64,000 bases of DNA, from assembly GCA_026004775.1 (NCBI GenBank), contig BPJU01000002.1, positions 490,435-554,434 of the forward strand, written 5' to 3'. This DNA is from Pirellulaceae bacterium (GTDB lineage: Bacteria; Planctomycetota; Planctomycetia; Pirellulales; Pirellulaceae). Positions 56,106-64,000 of this stretch are shown here, in pieces (within the stretch, counting starts at the first letter, position 1; each line of letters begins with the position of its first letter). Below the pieces are notes generated by a model. The model did no database searches. It was not told the origin of the DNA and saw only the letters and a list, made by a program, of their open reading frames with translations. A program made the position numbers and the translations under genes.

Positions 56106-56825
56106 TTGATCATGACGAGTACTCTCGCTGATAACTCGGTCAGACCCGCTGCCCCGACGGATGCGCCCCTGGGGGGTCGGGCCGACAGCGTCATGCCTTG
56201 GGGAATGGCCGAGTACTATCGGCTTCTTTTCGATCGCCTCCGACAGGCTTGGCCCGAAAAAGTTCCCCAGCACCCTGTGGTGGGTTTCACCAGTTGCCGG
56301 AGGTCGGAAGGAGTATCGACTGTGTGCCGGTTTTTGACGATTACGGCTGCACACAAATTGGAACAGCCTGTGTTACTGCTCGACGCCGTTCGTGACGAGG
56401 GCTTTGGTACAACCGAGTCTAGTCAAACCGCCGGCTTGTTTGACGTGTTGGCCGGGCAAGCGGAGCCGGCCGACGTGGTGCAGCACTACCTGGCTCGCTG
56501 GGCCTACCACATCGCCGCCGGTAGTTCGGAAGCCCGTGCCCACACGGAATTCCGCCGGGAGGTGTTCACGCGCCTGATCGACCTGTTGAAACGGGAATTC
56601 GCCTTCACTGTGGTTGACCTGCCCCCGTGCCAGGCCCCGTCGGAATGTCTGGCCATGGCAGGTGTGCTGGATGGCGTGGTGTTGGTGGTGGAAGCCGAAC
56701 GGGTACGCGCACCGATCGTCTGCCGCGCTCGGGACCAGTTGTTCCAATCCGGTGCCCTGCTGTTGGGGGTGGTGTTGAACAAACGACGCAATCATGTGCC
56801 CGAGTGGCTGTACCGGTTACTGTGA
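56106..56825 (+). CDS. CpsD/CapB-like ATPase homologue with degenerate P-loop
   Basis: 239 residues. The start of the domain 'MAEYYRLLFDRLRQAW' is like BY-kinases. The Walker A loop reads 'TSCRRSEGVSTVCRFL' where functional members have GEGKS/T, so the lysine is Val. Walker A' 'PVLLLDAVRDEG' and Walker B 'FTVVDLPPCQAPSECLAMAGVLDGVVLVVEAE' remain. No C-terminal Tyr cluster is seen, so it is unlikely to be a classical bacterial tyrosine kinase. It probably acts as a regulatory or structural partner of the co-polymerase, which lacks its own kinase domain. It lies 24 nt after the co-polymerase. Confidence 0.83.
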   Translation: MIMTSTLADNSVRPAAPTDAPLGGRADSVMPWGMAEYYRLLFDRLRQAWPEKVPQHPVVGFTSCRRSEGVSTVCRFLTITAAHKLEQPVLLLDAVRDEGFGTTESSQTAGLFDVLAGQAEPADVVQHYLARWAYHIAAGSSEARAHTEFRREVFTRLIDLLKREFAFTVVDLPPCQAPSECLAMAGVLDGVVLVVEAERVRAPIVCRARDQLFQSGALLLGVVLNKRRNHVPEWLYRLL

Positions 56826-56860
56826 GCAGTCCTGTGTGAATTCGTAGGAGTATTTTGCGA

Positions 56861-57961
56861 ATGCTGGCTACCATCTGGAAACCGCTCTGGATATGCAGGG
56901 ACGTTTTCGGAAAACGCTGCTTGAACGGGAGCCAATTTCGTCGCGCTTTGGAGCGGGAACGGTTGCGAGCCGATCGCGGACAGTCTGTGTTTACCGGTGT
57001 CTTTTTTCGTTCGGCGGCCCCTGATTCGCGATGGCAGAGGTGGCTGACCGACGCATTGAAAAACCGGCTTCGGGAAACCGACGAGTTCGGCCCGTGGGAC
57101 GATGGTATGGCCGCAATGCTCGTCGGCACACCGTTGGAACCGGCCATCCGCGTCGTCCAAAGCGTTCTGGAGGGAATTCCCCAAGACGCTGCCATTGAAT
57201 GGGAATGCTTCGAATATCCGTCGGGCAAGACGGCGCGGGGGAGATTTTCCCGTCAGGTTGCTTGCTCTCGGCCAGAATCGCCTGACTCGGTTGAGCATCC
57301 GGAGGGTGTACCGAAGGAGATTCCGGATACAAGCCTGGCACCGTCCGTGTTTGCAAAACCATTGCCATTGTGGAAAAGGATTTTTGATATTATCGTGGCC
57401 ATCACATTATTAGTACTAACCGCGCCGATTCTGGCTATTGCGGCTGTGGCCATCAAACTGACCTCGCCCGGCCCCGTATTTTTCCGGCAACGGCGTGCGG
57501 GGTTGGGTGGCAAGCCGTTTGTGATGTATAAGTTGCGAACGATGTATGTCGATGCAGAAAAGCGCCGCCAGGAATTGGCTGCACTCAACGAACAAGATGG
57601 CCCTGCTTTCAAGATACGCAACGACCCGCGCGTGACCCCTGTGGGGAGGTACTTGCGTAAGACGTGCATCGACGAACTGCCCCAGTTGTGGAACGTTTTA
57701 CGCGGCGAAATGACGCTGGTGGGGCCTCGCCCACTGCCGTGCGACGAGTCGGACGGCTGTACGCTCTGGCAGAAAAGACGTCTGGACGTGACGCCCGGCC
57801 TCACATGCATCTGGCAGTCCCAAAGCGGCAAGGAGCGTGTCCCGTTTGCGGAATGGATGCGCATGGATCTTCGCTATGTCAAACAACGTAGCATCTGGCA
57901 AGACATACGACTCTTGCTCAAAACGTTTTGGGCAGTGATCTGCCACCGAGCATCACAATAG
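56861..57961 (+). CDS. Undecaprenyl-phosphate sugar-1-phosphate transferase (bacterial sugar transferase)
   Basis: 366 residues. The C-terminal half (about 175-365) is a classical PF02397 domain: membrane hairpin 'WKRIFDIIVAITLLVLTAPILAIAAVAIK', 'SPGPVFFRQRRAGLGGKPFVMYKLRTM', 'DPRVTPVGRYLRKTCIDELPQLWNVLRGEMTLVGPRP' and 'PGLTCIWQSQSG'. It puts the first sugar phosphate on undecaprenyl phosphate. The N-terminal 150 residues ('FRRALERERLRADRG', 'WLTDALKNRLRETDEFG', 'DDGMAAMLVGTP') resemble a degenerate GGDEF domain without the GGDEF site. Start ATG at 56861 (TAGGAG); a TTG 6 nt earlier is possible. Confidence 0.93.
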   Translation: MLATIWKPLWICRDVFGKRCLNGSQFRRALERERLRADRGQSVFTGVFFRSAAPDSRWQRWLTDALKNRLRETDEFGPWDDGMAAMLVGTPLEPAIRVVQSVLEGIPQDAAIEWECFEYPSGKTARGRFSRQVACSRPESPDSVEHPEGVPKEIPDTSLAPSVFAKPLPLWKRIFDIIVAITLLVLTAPILAIAAVAIKLTSPGPVFFRQRRAGLGGKPFVMYKLRTMYVDAEKRRQELAALNEQDGPAFKIRNDPRVTPVGRYLRKTCIDELPQLWNVLRGEMTLVGPRPLPCDESDGCTLWQKRRLDVTPGLTCIWQSQSGKERVPFAEWMRMDLRYVKQRSIWQDIRLLLKTFWAVICHRASQ

Positions 57962-58006
57962 CGTGGATTTTCCCAAATTCGCTCCCATACGACGGACTTT
58001 GTGCCC

Positions 58007-59329
58007 ATGGCCGGATGGCTTTACAACTGGCGGCGGTTGACAGGCGGGCTGCTCGGGGCAAAACACTTACAGCACAGTCTGCCCGCCATGATCGACCAGG
58101 CCGCCGTCAGCCTCGCCTCCTTCGCCACCGTGGCGATTCTGGGGAGGTACGGCGGTGAATCGGTGCTGGGCCGTTACTATCTTCCTCTTACTATCCTGCT
58201 TTGGCTGACGAACATTCAAGGCGAACTCGTTACATCCGCCTATGCGGTTTATCGGCAGCGCATGCATGGCGCAGAGGCCGAGCAGTACAGTGGTAGTGTA
58301 GTAGTAATTGAGATGATAGTAGCGTCTGCGGCAACAGGGATTTTCTTGCTTTTGGCAATAGCTGCCGCGCACCAGTGGCTTTTTTCTGAGCTGCTACCGT
58401 GTTTTCTGGTGTTGTGTGTGGCTGCGCCGTTTTGGCAATTTCGTGCATTCTGCCGATATTTTTCGTTTGCTAATCTTGATTTCGTCAGCCCTTTGGTAAT
58501 GGACCTGGTGACGACGGTAGCCCAAATGGTTCTGTTGGCCAGCTTGGCTGCCGCAGGAATGCTGTCGGCAGCCCACGCCCATGCCGTGCTGGGCGTCGCC
58601 TCGGCGTTGGGTGTGATGACCCTGCTGGTGACGAATCGCCCCAAGTTTTCGGTGCGATGGGTGAGGGTGTGGCAGGACTGGAAACGCAACTGGTCGTTTA
58701 CTCGTTGGGCTCTTGCTTCGCAGTTGATTGGCTGTGCGTCACCGTATATCGTTCCGTGGCTGGCAGCGACGCGGCTGGGCAATGATGCGGCAGGATTGTA
58801 CGCGGCGGGTGTCAACCTGTGCGGTATCGCCTCGCTTTTCATTTTGGGAATTGCCCATGCGCTGACGCCGCATGCCGCACGGGCCTACGCCAGTGGAGGG
58901 CCGTCCCGGTTGGTCCGGGTTCTGTGGCAAAGCGCCCTGGCTTTTGCGGCAGGCGTGGGCACGTTCGTGCTGACAGTAGCTTTTGGCGGTGACTACTTGA
59001 TGCAACTGCTCTACGGCGCACGTTTCAGTGGCATGCACCTTGTCATCACGTTCCTTGCGCTGGCGACTTTCAGTAACAGCATGGCCATAGTAGCCGGCAA
59101 CGGGTTGTGGGCGATGGATCGGCCTCGTACCAACCTGTGGGCGGATCTGGTGACACTGGCCGTTACACTGTTGCTGGCGTGGAGCTGGTGTCACCTGTGG
59201 GGATTGGCCGGCATTGCCGGGGCGGTGCTGGCCGGAAACACAGCCGGTGCAGCGACTCGCATGTGGCTGCTGTGGCAAGCGGTGCGGGAAGAATGGCGTA
59301 AGGCTGTCCCTGTGGGGGAGTCGCTTTGA
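58007..59329 (+). CDS. Polysaccharide flippase (Wzx-like, MATE/MOP superfamily)
   Basis: 440 residues with about 12 to 14 hydrophobic segments. The first strands 'MIDQAAVSLASFATVAILGRYGGESVLGRYYLPLTILLWL' are typical of the polysaccharide exporter superfamily, as is the repeated 'LGNDAAGLYAAGVNLCGIASLFILGIAHALTPHAARAYA'. It would flip lipid-linked repeat units across the inner membrane. The start is ATG 58007 or GTG 58001, and the ribosome site is weak. The following ligase gene begins 1 nt after its stop codon. Confidence 0.88.
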   Translation: MAGWLYNWRRLTGGLLGAKHLQHSLPAMIDQAAVSLASFATVAILGRYGGESVLGRYYLPLTILLWLTNIQGELVTSAYAVYRQRMHGAEAEQYSGSVVVIEMIVASAATGIFLLLAIAAAHQWLFSELLPCFLVLCVAAPFWQFRAFCRYFSFANLDFVSPLVMDLVTTVAQMVLLASLAAAGMLSAAHAHAVLGVASALGVMTLLVTNRPKFSVRWVRVWQDWKRNWSFTRWALASQLIGCASPYIVPWLAATRLGNDAAGLYAAGVNLCGIASLFILGIAHALTPHAARAYASGGPSRLVRVLWQSALAFAAGVGTFVLTVAFGGDYLMQLLYGARFSGMHLVITFLALATFSNSMAIVAGNGLWAMDRPRTNLWADLVTLAVTLLLAWSWCHLWGLAGIAGAVLAGNTAGAATRMWLLWQAVREEWRKAVPVGESL

Positions 59330-59330
59330 A

Positions 59331-60644
59331 ATGCCCGTGTACGTGGCCCAGGAATCGGTTGGCGCCTTCGCCCATTCCACGATCCCGCGCCTGTTATGGC
59401 TAAATCTTGTCGTGCTGGCCGCCGCGTTCTTCTGCATGGACCACGCTTACGGCATTTCGGCCGAACGTCAGTCCGTGCTGGAACAGCCGGCGGAGGTAGG
59501 CGAACTGGTCGAAAACGACAGCCCTTACCGCAACGTCGGCTATGTGCTGATGGCGGCGTCCGCAGTGCACGTGTGGCTGCTGCGTCCGCGCCACAAAACG
59601 ATCGGTTTTTCGTTGGGATTGTGGTTTTTGTGCGGCTACTTGTTGTGGTGCGCTGCCAGTTTCACCTGGAGCGACGATCCCCCGACCAGCGCTCGGCGCC
59701 TGGTGGCTCTGGCTCTACTGGCACTGACCGCCCTCGGCTGGGCCCGGCATCTAATGCCGAGCAACGTTTGGATCATAGGGCTTGTTATCCCGGCTGTGCA
59801 CCTGGCCGCGGGAATCATCGCGGAGTTGGATGCAGGAACACTGCGCCCCTGGCAAAGCGACTACCGCTTCATGGGGACGACCCACCCGAACGTGCAAGGT
59901 CTGCAACTGGCGTTGTTGCTGTCAAGCCTTCAGACGGCGCGGTCGTTGGGGCGAGTCAGTCGCAAGGTCGCCTGGCCTCTGGCCGCCCTTGCCCTGTTGG
60001 TTTTGATTCTCACCCGTTCCCGCACGGCGCTTTTGGCCTGGCTCGCCTCACTGCTTCTCGTGGGCTTACCCTATTGCCGCCCTATGGTGCAAGCCCTAGT
60101 GGGGCTGGGATGCCCGTTTGCCGCCAGTTTATTCTTGTTGGCCGGCAGCCTGTTCTACTCGCGTTTGTTCCAACTCTTTGGCGGCATGCTCCTGATGGGC
60201 CGGACGGAAGAGACCGGAACTCTCACCGGCCGCCTGCCGTTATGGAACGAGCTGTACTGGTATATTCGAGAACAACCGTTGGCTGGGTATGGCTACGGAG
60301 CGTTCTGGACACGGCAGCGGATGCTGAAAATCTCCGAGAGCCAGGATTGGGTTATCGCCCACGCTCACAATGCGTTTCTCGAGCTGGTGTTGAACACCGG
60401 CATCGTCGGACTCGGCTTGGCCGTAAGTGCCCTCTTGTGCACGTGGGTTCCGGCATGGATACGATACTACAGAACGCGAGATGCCGCGTGGCAGTTCGCT
60501 TGCGGGGTATCGGCCATAGCGGCGATCTTTTCGATGACCGAGGGCGTCTTTGCCCAGCACGGCTACGCGATGTTCTGCCTTCTGACCACTATGGGAGCGT
60601 TGCTGCTGCATCCGGCACACAACGACGGATTGGCAGCCCGATAA
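59331..60644 (+). CDS. O-antigen ligase/Wzy-like polymerase
   Basis: 437 residues with about 11 membrane segments. The Wzy_C/O-antigen ligase signature is in the C-terminal half: 'GRLPLWNELYWYIREQPLAGYGYGAFW', then 'AHAHNAFLELVLNTGIVGLGLAV', the periplasmic loop His-Asn motif. A further signature is 'SRTALLAWLASLLL'. The enzyme ligates or polymerises undecaprenyl-linked oligosaccharide. Start ATG 59331 with a GGGGGAG site 10 nt upstream, 1 nt after the flippase stop. Last gene of the operon. Confidence 0.9.
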   Translation: MPVYVAQESVGAFAHSTIPRLLWLNLVVLAAAFFCMDHAYGISAERQSVLEQPAEVGELVENDSPYRNVGYVLMAASAVHVWLLRPRHKTIGFSLGLWFLCGYLLWCAASFTWSDDPPTSARRLVALALLALTALGWARHLMPSNVWIIGLVIPAVHLAAGIIAELDAGTLRPWQSDYRFMGTTHPNVQGLQLALLLSSLQTARSLGRVSRKVAWPLAALALLVLILTRSRTALLAWLASLLLVGLPYCRPMVQALVGLGCPFAASLFLLAGSLFYSRLFQLFGGMLLMGRTEETGTLTGRLPLWNELYWYIREQPLAGYGYGAFWTRQRMLKISESQDWVIAHAHNAFLELVLNTGIVGLGLAVSALLCTWVPAWIRYYRTRDAAWQFACGVSAIAAIFSMTEGVFAQHGYAMFCLLTTMGALLLHPAHNDGLAAR

Positions 60645-60745
60645 CGGGTTGTTCGGTCGGCTCCGGCAGTCATTCTATGGAAGAGCCGTGCGCCTGCAGA
60701 GGGTTGTAGAGGGGGGAAGACAACGGTCCGGCGCCGTTTGGCATA

Positions 60746-62215
60746 CTACGGCAATTCGCGCAGTAGCAGCAACACCAGCGGTGCTTCCCGGGGAAGTGTC
60801 CACCGGCGCTGCTGCCCGCCTCCGACCGGAGGTTCTACCGACAGTTGGCCTTGTGTCGGCTCCCACCACTCGACGCGCCAACTACCCGCACTGTCTTTCA
60901 GATCCAATACGACTTCATTCCCATCCGGGACGAAGACGACGAACGCACGTTCCGGGTCGGCCAGGCAGTAACCTGTCGAGCTAAGACGATCCAGCGGTTG
61001 CATGCGGGCCATGTCCAGCCGTTCGGCCAGGCGCCGCGTGGTCCCCAGTGCCTGGCGGATGGCTTCCCAGCGCGGCTCGTTGCTGCCCAGTACGCTGCCG
61101 TCATAGGGATCCATGAAAAGCGGGTTATGCCCCCGCGTGAACGCCTTCCACACCCACCCCACGCTGCCGCCAATTCCGTAGACGTGGTCGGTGTCCAGCA
61201 GACTGGGGCGATCGCCATTCCATGCCGGCGGATCGTCGCCATATCCGTCGCGCCGTCCGGGAGAAACCCATTGGCAGGAGGTCCGCATCATGCCTGGCAG
61301 GTCCTGGCCCCCGTGACCGGTAAGCCCAACCGGGTGTTGCTTGCCCAAGGTTCGTTCGTACTCCTGCACAGTGCGTACCACCCACGCATTCCAATTCGGT
61401 TCGCCGCCCTCGTTGATAACTTCGAAGAGCACATTATCCAAGTCATGGACGGTGTCTACTACTTTTCTGATATAAGATTCTTGAAGTGCCGTGATTTTCG
61501 GATCGGTCAAACTGTAAAATTCCACGCCGTTCCCGTCACCATTGCTGTCTGCATTGATCCCTTGGATATTGTTCGCTGGGTGAAAGGGATGGCTTTCCCA
61601 GCCCCAACCGACGTTCGCTTCCGGACGGCGATAGGCATGATATAAGGCCCACCCTTCGAACAGCATCACCGACACGTAAATTCCGCGTTTTTGGGCAGCC
61701 TCAACTCGCGAACGAAGCCTGTGGAAATAGGCTTCATCGAAACGGGTAAGGTCAAACCGTGGCAGGCCGTCGCGGGCCAAACCGGGACCGGTGCGTGCCC
61801 AGGGCAAAGGACCGGCCCAGTGGATGAAGTCGGGTTTGCCCCATCGGCCGTTGGCTCGAGTGTCCCAGCGAGTCGATCCCCAGGTCCAAAGGCGGATGAA
61901 ATTATGGTGATGCTTCTGAAGAAAATCGAGATAGGCTTCGAAATCAAACGCCTCGGGTGGATGGCTGCGTCCCATGTCCACCAGGTTGTTCCAGGTATGA
62001 GAACCGATAAGGTAGACGGCTTTTCCGGTGCTGTCGGCGAAATAGCGTGGGTTTTGCGGGTGAATGCGCAAAGGTCCGGCCGTTGCCGAAGGCTCGGAAC
62101 GTTGTTGGCCTGCACTGCGATCGACCACCAGCCCGCTGACGATGACCAGGCAAAGCATCAAGAAATCCAAGTTGGAAGAAAGCTGCGATCGTGCCGGGAC
62201 AGACCTGCTAATCAT
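60746..62215 (-). CDS. Secreted DUF4038-type glycoside hydrolase
   Basis: 489 residues from the ATG at 62213-62215 (GGGAGG site). A hydrophobic signal spans about 15-35. The TIM-barrel core is of the DUF4038/apiosidase-like family: 'YFADSTGKAVYLIGSHTWNNLVDMG', 'HNFIRLWTWGSTRWDT', 'FDLTRFDEAYFHRLRSRVEAAQKRGIYVSVMLFEGW', 'NVLFEVINEGGE' (likely acid/base Glu) and 'LLDTDHVYGIGG'. A C-terminal beta domain ('AFVVFVPDGNEVVLDLKDSAGSWRVEWW') is the putative collagen-binding or jelly-roll cap. Likely acts on plant or algal glycans. It overlaps the upstream phosphoesterase end by 8 nt. Confidence 0.87.
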   Translation of the reverse strand: MISRSVPARSQLSSNLDFLMLCLVIVSGLVVDRSAGQQRSEPSATAGPLRIHPQNPRYFADSTGKAVYLIGSHTWNNLVDMGRSHPPEAFDFEAYLDFLQKHHHNFIRLWTWGSTRWDTRANGRWGKPDFIHWAGPLPWARTGPGLARDGLPRFDLTRFDEAYFHRLRSRVEAAQKRGIYVSVMLFEGWALYHAYRRPEANVGWGWESHPFHPANNIQGINADSNGDGNGVEFYSLTDPKITALQESYIRKVVDTVHDLDNVLFEVINEGGEPNWNAWVVRTVQEYERTLGKQHPVGLTGHGGQDLPGMMRTSCQWVSPGRRDGYGDDPPAWNGDRPSLLDTDHVYGIGGSVGWVWKAFTRGHNPLFMDPYDGSVLGSNEPRWEAIRQALGTTRRLAERLDMARMQPLDRLSSTGYCLADPERAFVVFVPDGNEVVLDLKDSAGSWRVEWWEPTQGQLSVEPPVGGGQQRRWTLPREAPLVLLLLRELP

Positions 62216-64000
62216 CGTCGTGATCCTCCCAGTGAGGCAAGACAAATGCGGCTCGTACCGGGGCCGGCATGCGGTGGTTCGGTCCCCGGATCGAACGCCA
62301 TACGACCTCGTTCAGCAGCAGATCATCCGCCGCGTCCTCACGTGTAAAATCGAACTCTTCGGAAAGCTCAGCCCCCCAAGCTGATGCCACGTTCCGCTCA
62401 TCCAGATCGACTTCCGGTCGGATATGCTCGTAAGGCGTGAAATCCGGCTGGGAGGTGAAGCTGTTGTACATGGGACGAGCGGCTGCATCGAACTGGCTCA
62501 TCGGTTCCAAGCCCAAAATCAATTCCATCGTCCGCAACATGCTGCTTGTCGAATAGAGCGTCGAATCGACGAATCGCCGCTTGGTATATGGGCTGATCAC
62601 CAGAGCCACTGTGCGATGGGCGTCGACATGGTCCGGGCCGTTCTGCGCGTCGTCTTCCACCACGAAGATAGCCATCTCTTTCCAGAAGCGGCTGCGGCTG
62701 AGTGCCTCGACCACCAATCCCAACGCCAGGTCGTTGTCGGCTACCATGGCTCGAGGAGTCGGTGCGCCGCGGCGCGTCCCGGCCGTGTGGTCGTTGGGCA
62801 GCCGCAGTATGATGAAGCGAGGCAGTTCGCCCTCCCGCTCGAATCGCCGCAGTTCTTCGATGAAACGTTCGGCACGTTTTACATCCGGATAGTCCAAATC
62901 CCAGCCCCGGAACCACGGGTCATAGTTGTTTTCGAGCGACGCCACCCGCGCCCGCCCGGGATCGTCCAAAGTCCGCCCTGTTTCAATAAACTCACCGTAA
63001 CTGCGGAAACTAACACCAGCTTCCTTGCATTTTTCCCAGATATATCCGCCGGCCGGACGTGCCATATGTTCTTTTTCGCCTTCGGACGGATAAAAGGAAA
63101 GTTTCCGTAAGGGGCTGCCTCGGTATGTCAGAGGCCAGATTTTTTCTACAAAATCGGTGCAATATGCTGCCGTGGACCATTCGTGACCGTCAGCGGAAAC
63201 TTCGCTCTCTACGTAGAAATTGTCCAACAATACGAATTGGCGAGCCAGACGATGATGATTCGGCGTCACCGGCTCGGGAAATAAACATAGCGCCGGATCG
63301 CCATTTCCCTCGGGCATATCGCCGAATACCTGATCATAAGTCCGATTTTCCTTCAGGATATAGATACAGTATTTAATGGGGCTGTAGTCTCCCACTTTGG
63401 CGGGGATAGGGTTGCCTTCGTCCCGGGCGGCCGCGGGGGCCAGGTCTTTGCGAAGCGGAGAGCAGTCGTAGGCTTGGCGCGTATATTCGGCCATCTGCTC
63501 CGGGCCGGGCAAAGCAATCACAGACAGCGTACCCCGCAACAGCCGGCCGATATACTGTTGGATCGTGCCGGAAGATGGCAACCCGGGTTGCGGCCCGCGC
63601 ACGTTGGGAAGAGGCGTGGTCCCTTTGCCATTGGCAACGTAGATCCGCCTGCGTCCTTCATCAAACCTCACCGAAGTCGGATACCAACCTACCGGTATAA
63701 AACCCAGCGGCTTGGCTCGCCCTGGTTCGGCCACCTGGAAGACACACAGGTTGTTGTTGTCCGAGTTGGCTACGAACAGCAGTGACCCATCGCCGGAAAG
63801 GGCCAGGCTGCTGGGAGTGTTCCCGACCTGGCGTACCGGATAAAGCGCGCAGTGCAACGTTTCGCTGGCTTGCCCGGTGCGCACGTCCAAGACGCTGACT
63901 TTGGTCGAATTGGCACACGCCACAAACAACCGCTGGCCGTCGGGCGACAGTACCATTTCCGTAGGATGGGACTCGGTGGGCCAAGTGTCGAGTACACGTC
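62208..64000 (-). CDS. Beta-propeller phosphoesterase (PF04185 type), 5' end off window
   Basis: The gene continues past the right edge; 597 residues are visible. The N-terminal part is a YncE/lactonase-like beta-propeller ('VLSPDGQRLFVACANSTKVSVLDVRTG', 'LALSGDGSLLFVANSDNNNLCVF', 'GWYPTSVRFDEGRRRIYVANGKG'). From about residue 215 on, a phosphoesterase domain begins with 'IKYCIYILKENRTYDQVFGDMPEGNGDP', continues with 'SADGHEWSTAAYCTDFVEKIWP' and ends with 'FVVEDDAQNGPDHVDAHRT' (metal-ligand Asp, His and Glu). It resembles the bacterial phospholipase C/acid phosphatase superfamily. The following glycosidase start lies inside its 3' end, so they are coupled. Confidence 0.9.
   Translation of the reverse strand, partial: RVLDTWPTESHPTEMVLSPDGQRLFVACANSTKVSVLDVRTGQASETLHCALYPVRQVGNTPSSLALSGDGSLLFVANSDNNNLCVFQVAEPGRAKPLGFIPVGWYPTSVRFDEGRRRIYVANGKGTTPLPNVRGPQPGLPSSGTIQQYIGRLLRGTLSVIALPGPEQMAEYTRQAYDCSPLRKDLAPAAARDEGNPIPAKVGDYSPIKYCIYILKENRTYDQVFGDMPEGNGDPALCLFPEPVTPNHHRLARQFVLLDNFYVESEVSADGHEWSTAAYCTDFVEKIWPLTYRGSPLRKLSFYPSEGEKEHMARPAGGYIWEKCKEAGVSFRSYGEFIETGRTLDDPGRARVASLENNYDPWFRGWDLDYPDVKRAERFIEELRRFEREGELPRFIILRLPNDHTAGTRRGAPTPRAMVADNDLALGLVVEALSRSRFWKEMAIFVVEDDAQNGPDHVDAHRTVALVISPYTKRRFVDSTLYSTSSMLRTMELILGLEPMSQFDAAARPMYNSFTSQPDFTPYEHIRPEVDLDERNVASAWGAELSEEFDFTREDAADDLLLNEVVWRSIRGPNHRMPAPVRAAFVLPHWEDHDDD

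Overview
The window looks like a chromosome segment of a planctomycete (Planctomycetota, probably Pirellulales or a relative). This rests on gene content, not on a database search. It carries a DUF1501 protein, two DUF1080 proteins, a formylglycine-type sulfatase, two secreted SMP-30-type beta-propellers, an Asp-box sialidase, a MoxR/DUF58/DUF4129 operon and several secreted proteins of planctomycete style. The DNA is fairly GC-rich. GTG and TTG starts behind good Shine-Dalgarno sites are common. The only RNA gene seen is a tRNA-Ser(UGA) at 53039-53125. Several long frames have a real start well inside the maximal frame, and I chose starts from ribosome binding sites and family N-termini.

Layout. 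1-11.5 kb: M20 amidohydrolase (cut by the left edge), phosphoglycerate kinase, HD phosphohydrolase, zinc-ribbon membrane protein, SpoU rRNA methylase, an oxidoreductase-SelD fusion, DUF1080 protein, sialidase, cysteine desulfurase and a Nudix protein. 12-14.5 kb: GC-rich palindromic repeats, an IS110 transposase and an orphan ORF. 14.7-25.4 kb: queA, then sulfatase/DUF1080, SMP-30, DUF1501 and HNH genes and an Nramp-like transporter. 26.2-28.0 kb: three tandem RAYT (REP-associated tyrosine transposase) genes, each carrying a REP-like palindrome inside its coding sequence.

28.0-41.0 kb is a decaying accessory island. It holds a type I restriction-modification locus (hsdM, hsdS) with an OLD-type ATPase/nuclease and a DUF1016 nuclease between them, all broken by frameshifts, a nonsense codon or a deletion. 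A DUF4258/MqsA-like toxin-antitoxin pair lies inside it. Next come remnants of a tyrosine integrase and of IS1182-, IS91- and IS630-type transposases. An 80-bp direct repeat flanks about 3 kb. A 485-bp segment (hsdM tail, mqsA, DUF4258 end) is duplicated 8.4 kb away, where it has been fused in frame to a WD40-like gene.

41-53 kb returns to housekeeping genes: an Ldh2-family dehydrogenase, the moxR-DUF58-DUF4129 operon, a PilZ protein, a HAD phosphatase, a DUF3754 protein coupled to a sodium/solute symporter, truD and tRNA-Ser. 54.5-60.6 kb is a compact exopolysaccharide operon: Wzz-type co-polymerase, CpsD-like ATPase lacking the Walker A lysine, sugar transferase, flippase and O-antigen ligase. 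The right end has a DUF4038-type glycosidase and a propeller-phosphoesterase that runs off the window.

The most unusual signals are the palindromes embedded in the RAYT genes and the decayed defence island with its duplicated toxin-antitoxin segment. No intact, clearly new multi-gene system was found.
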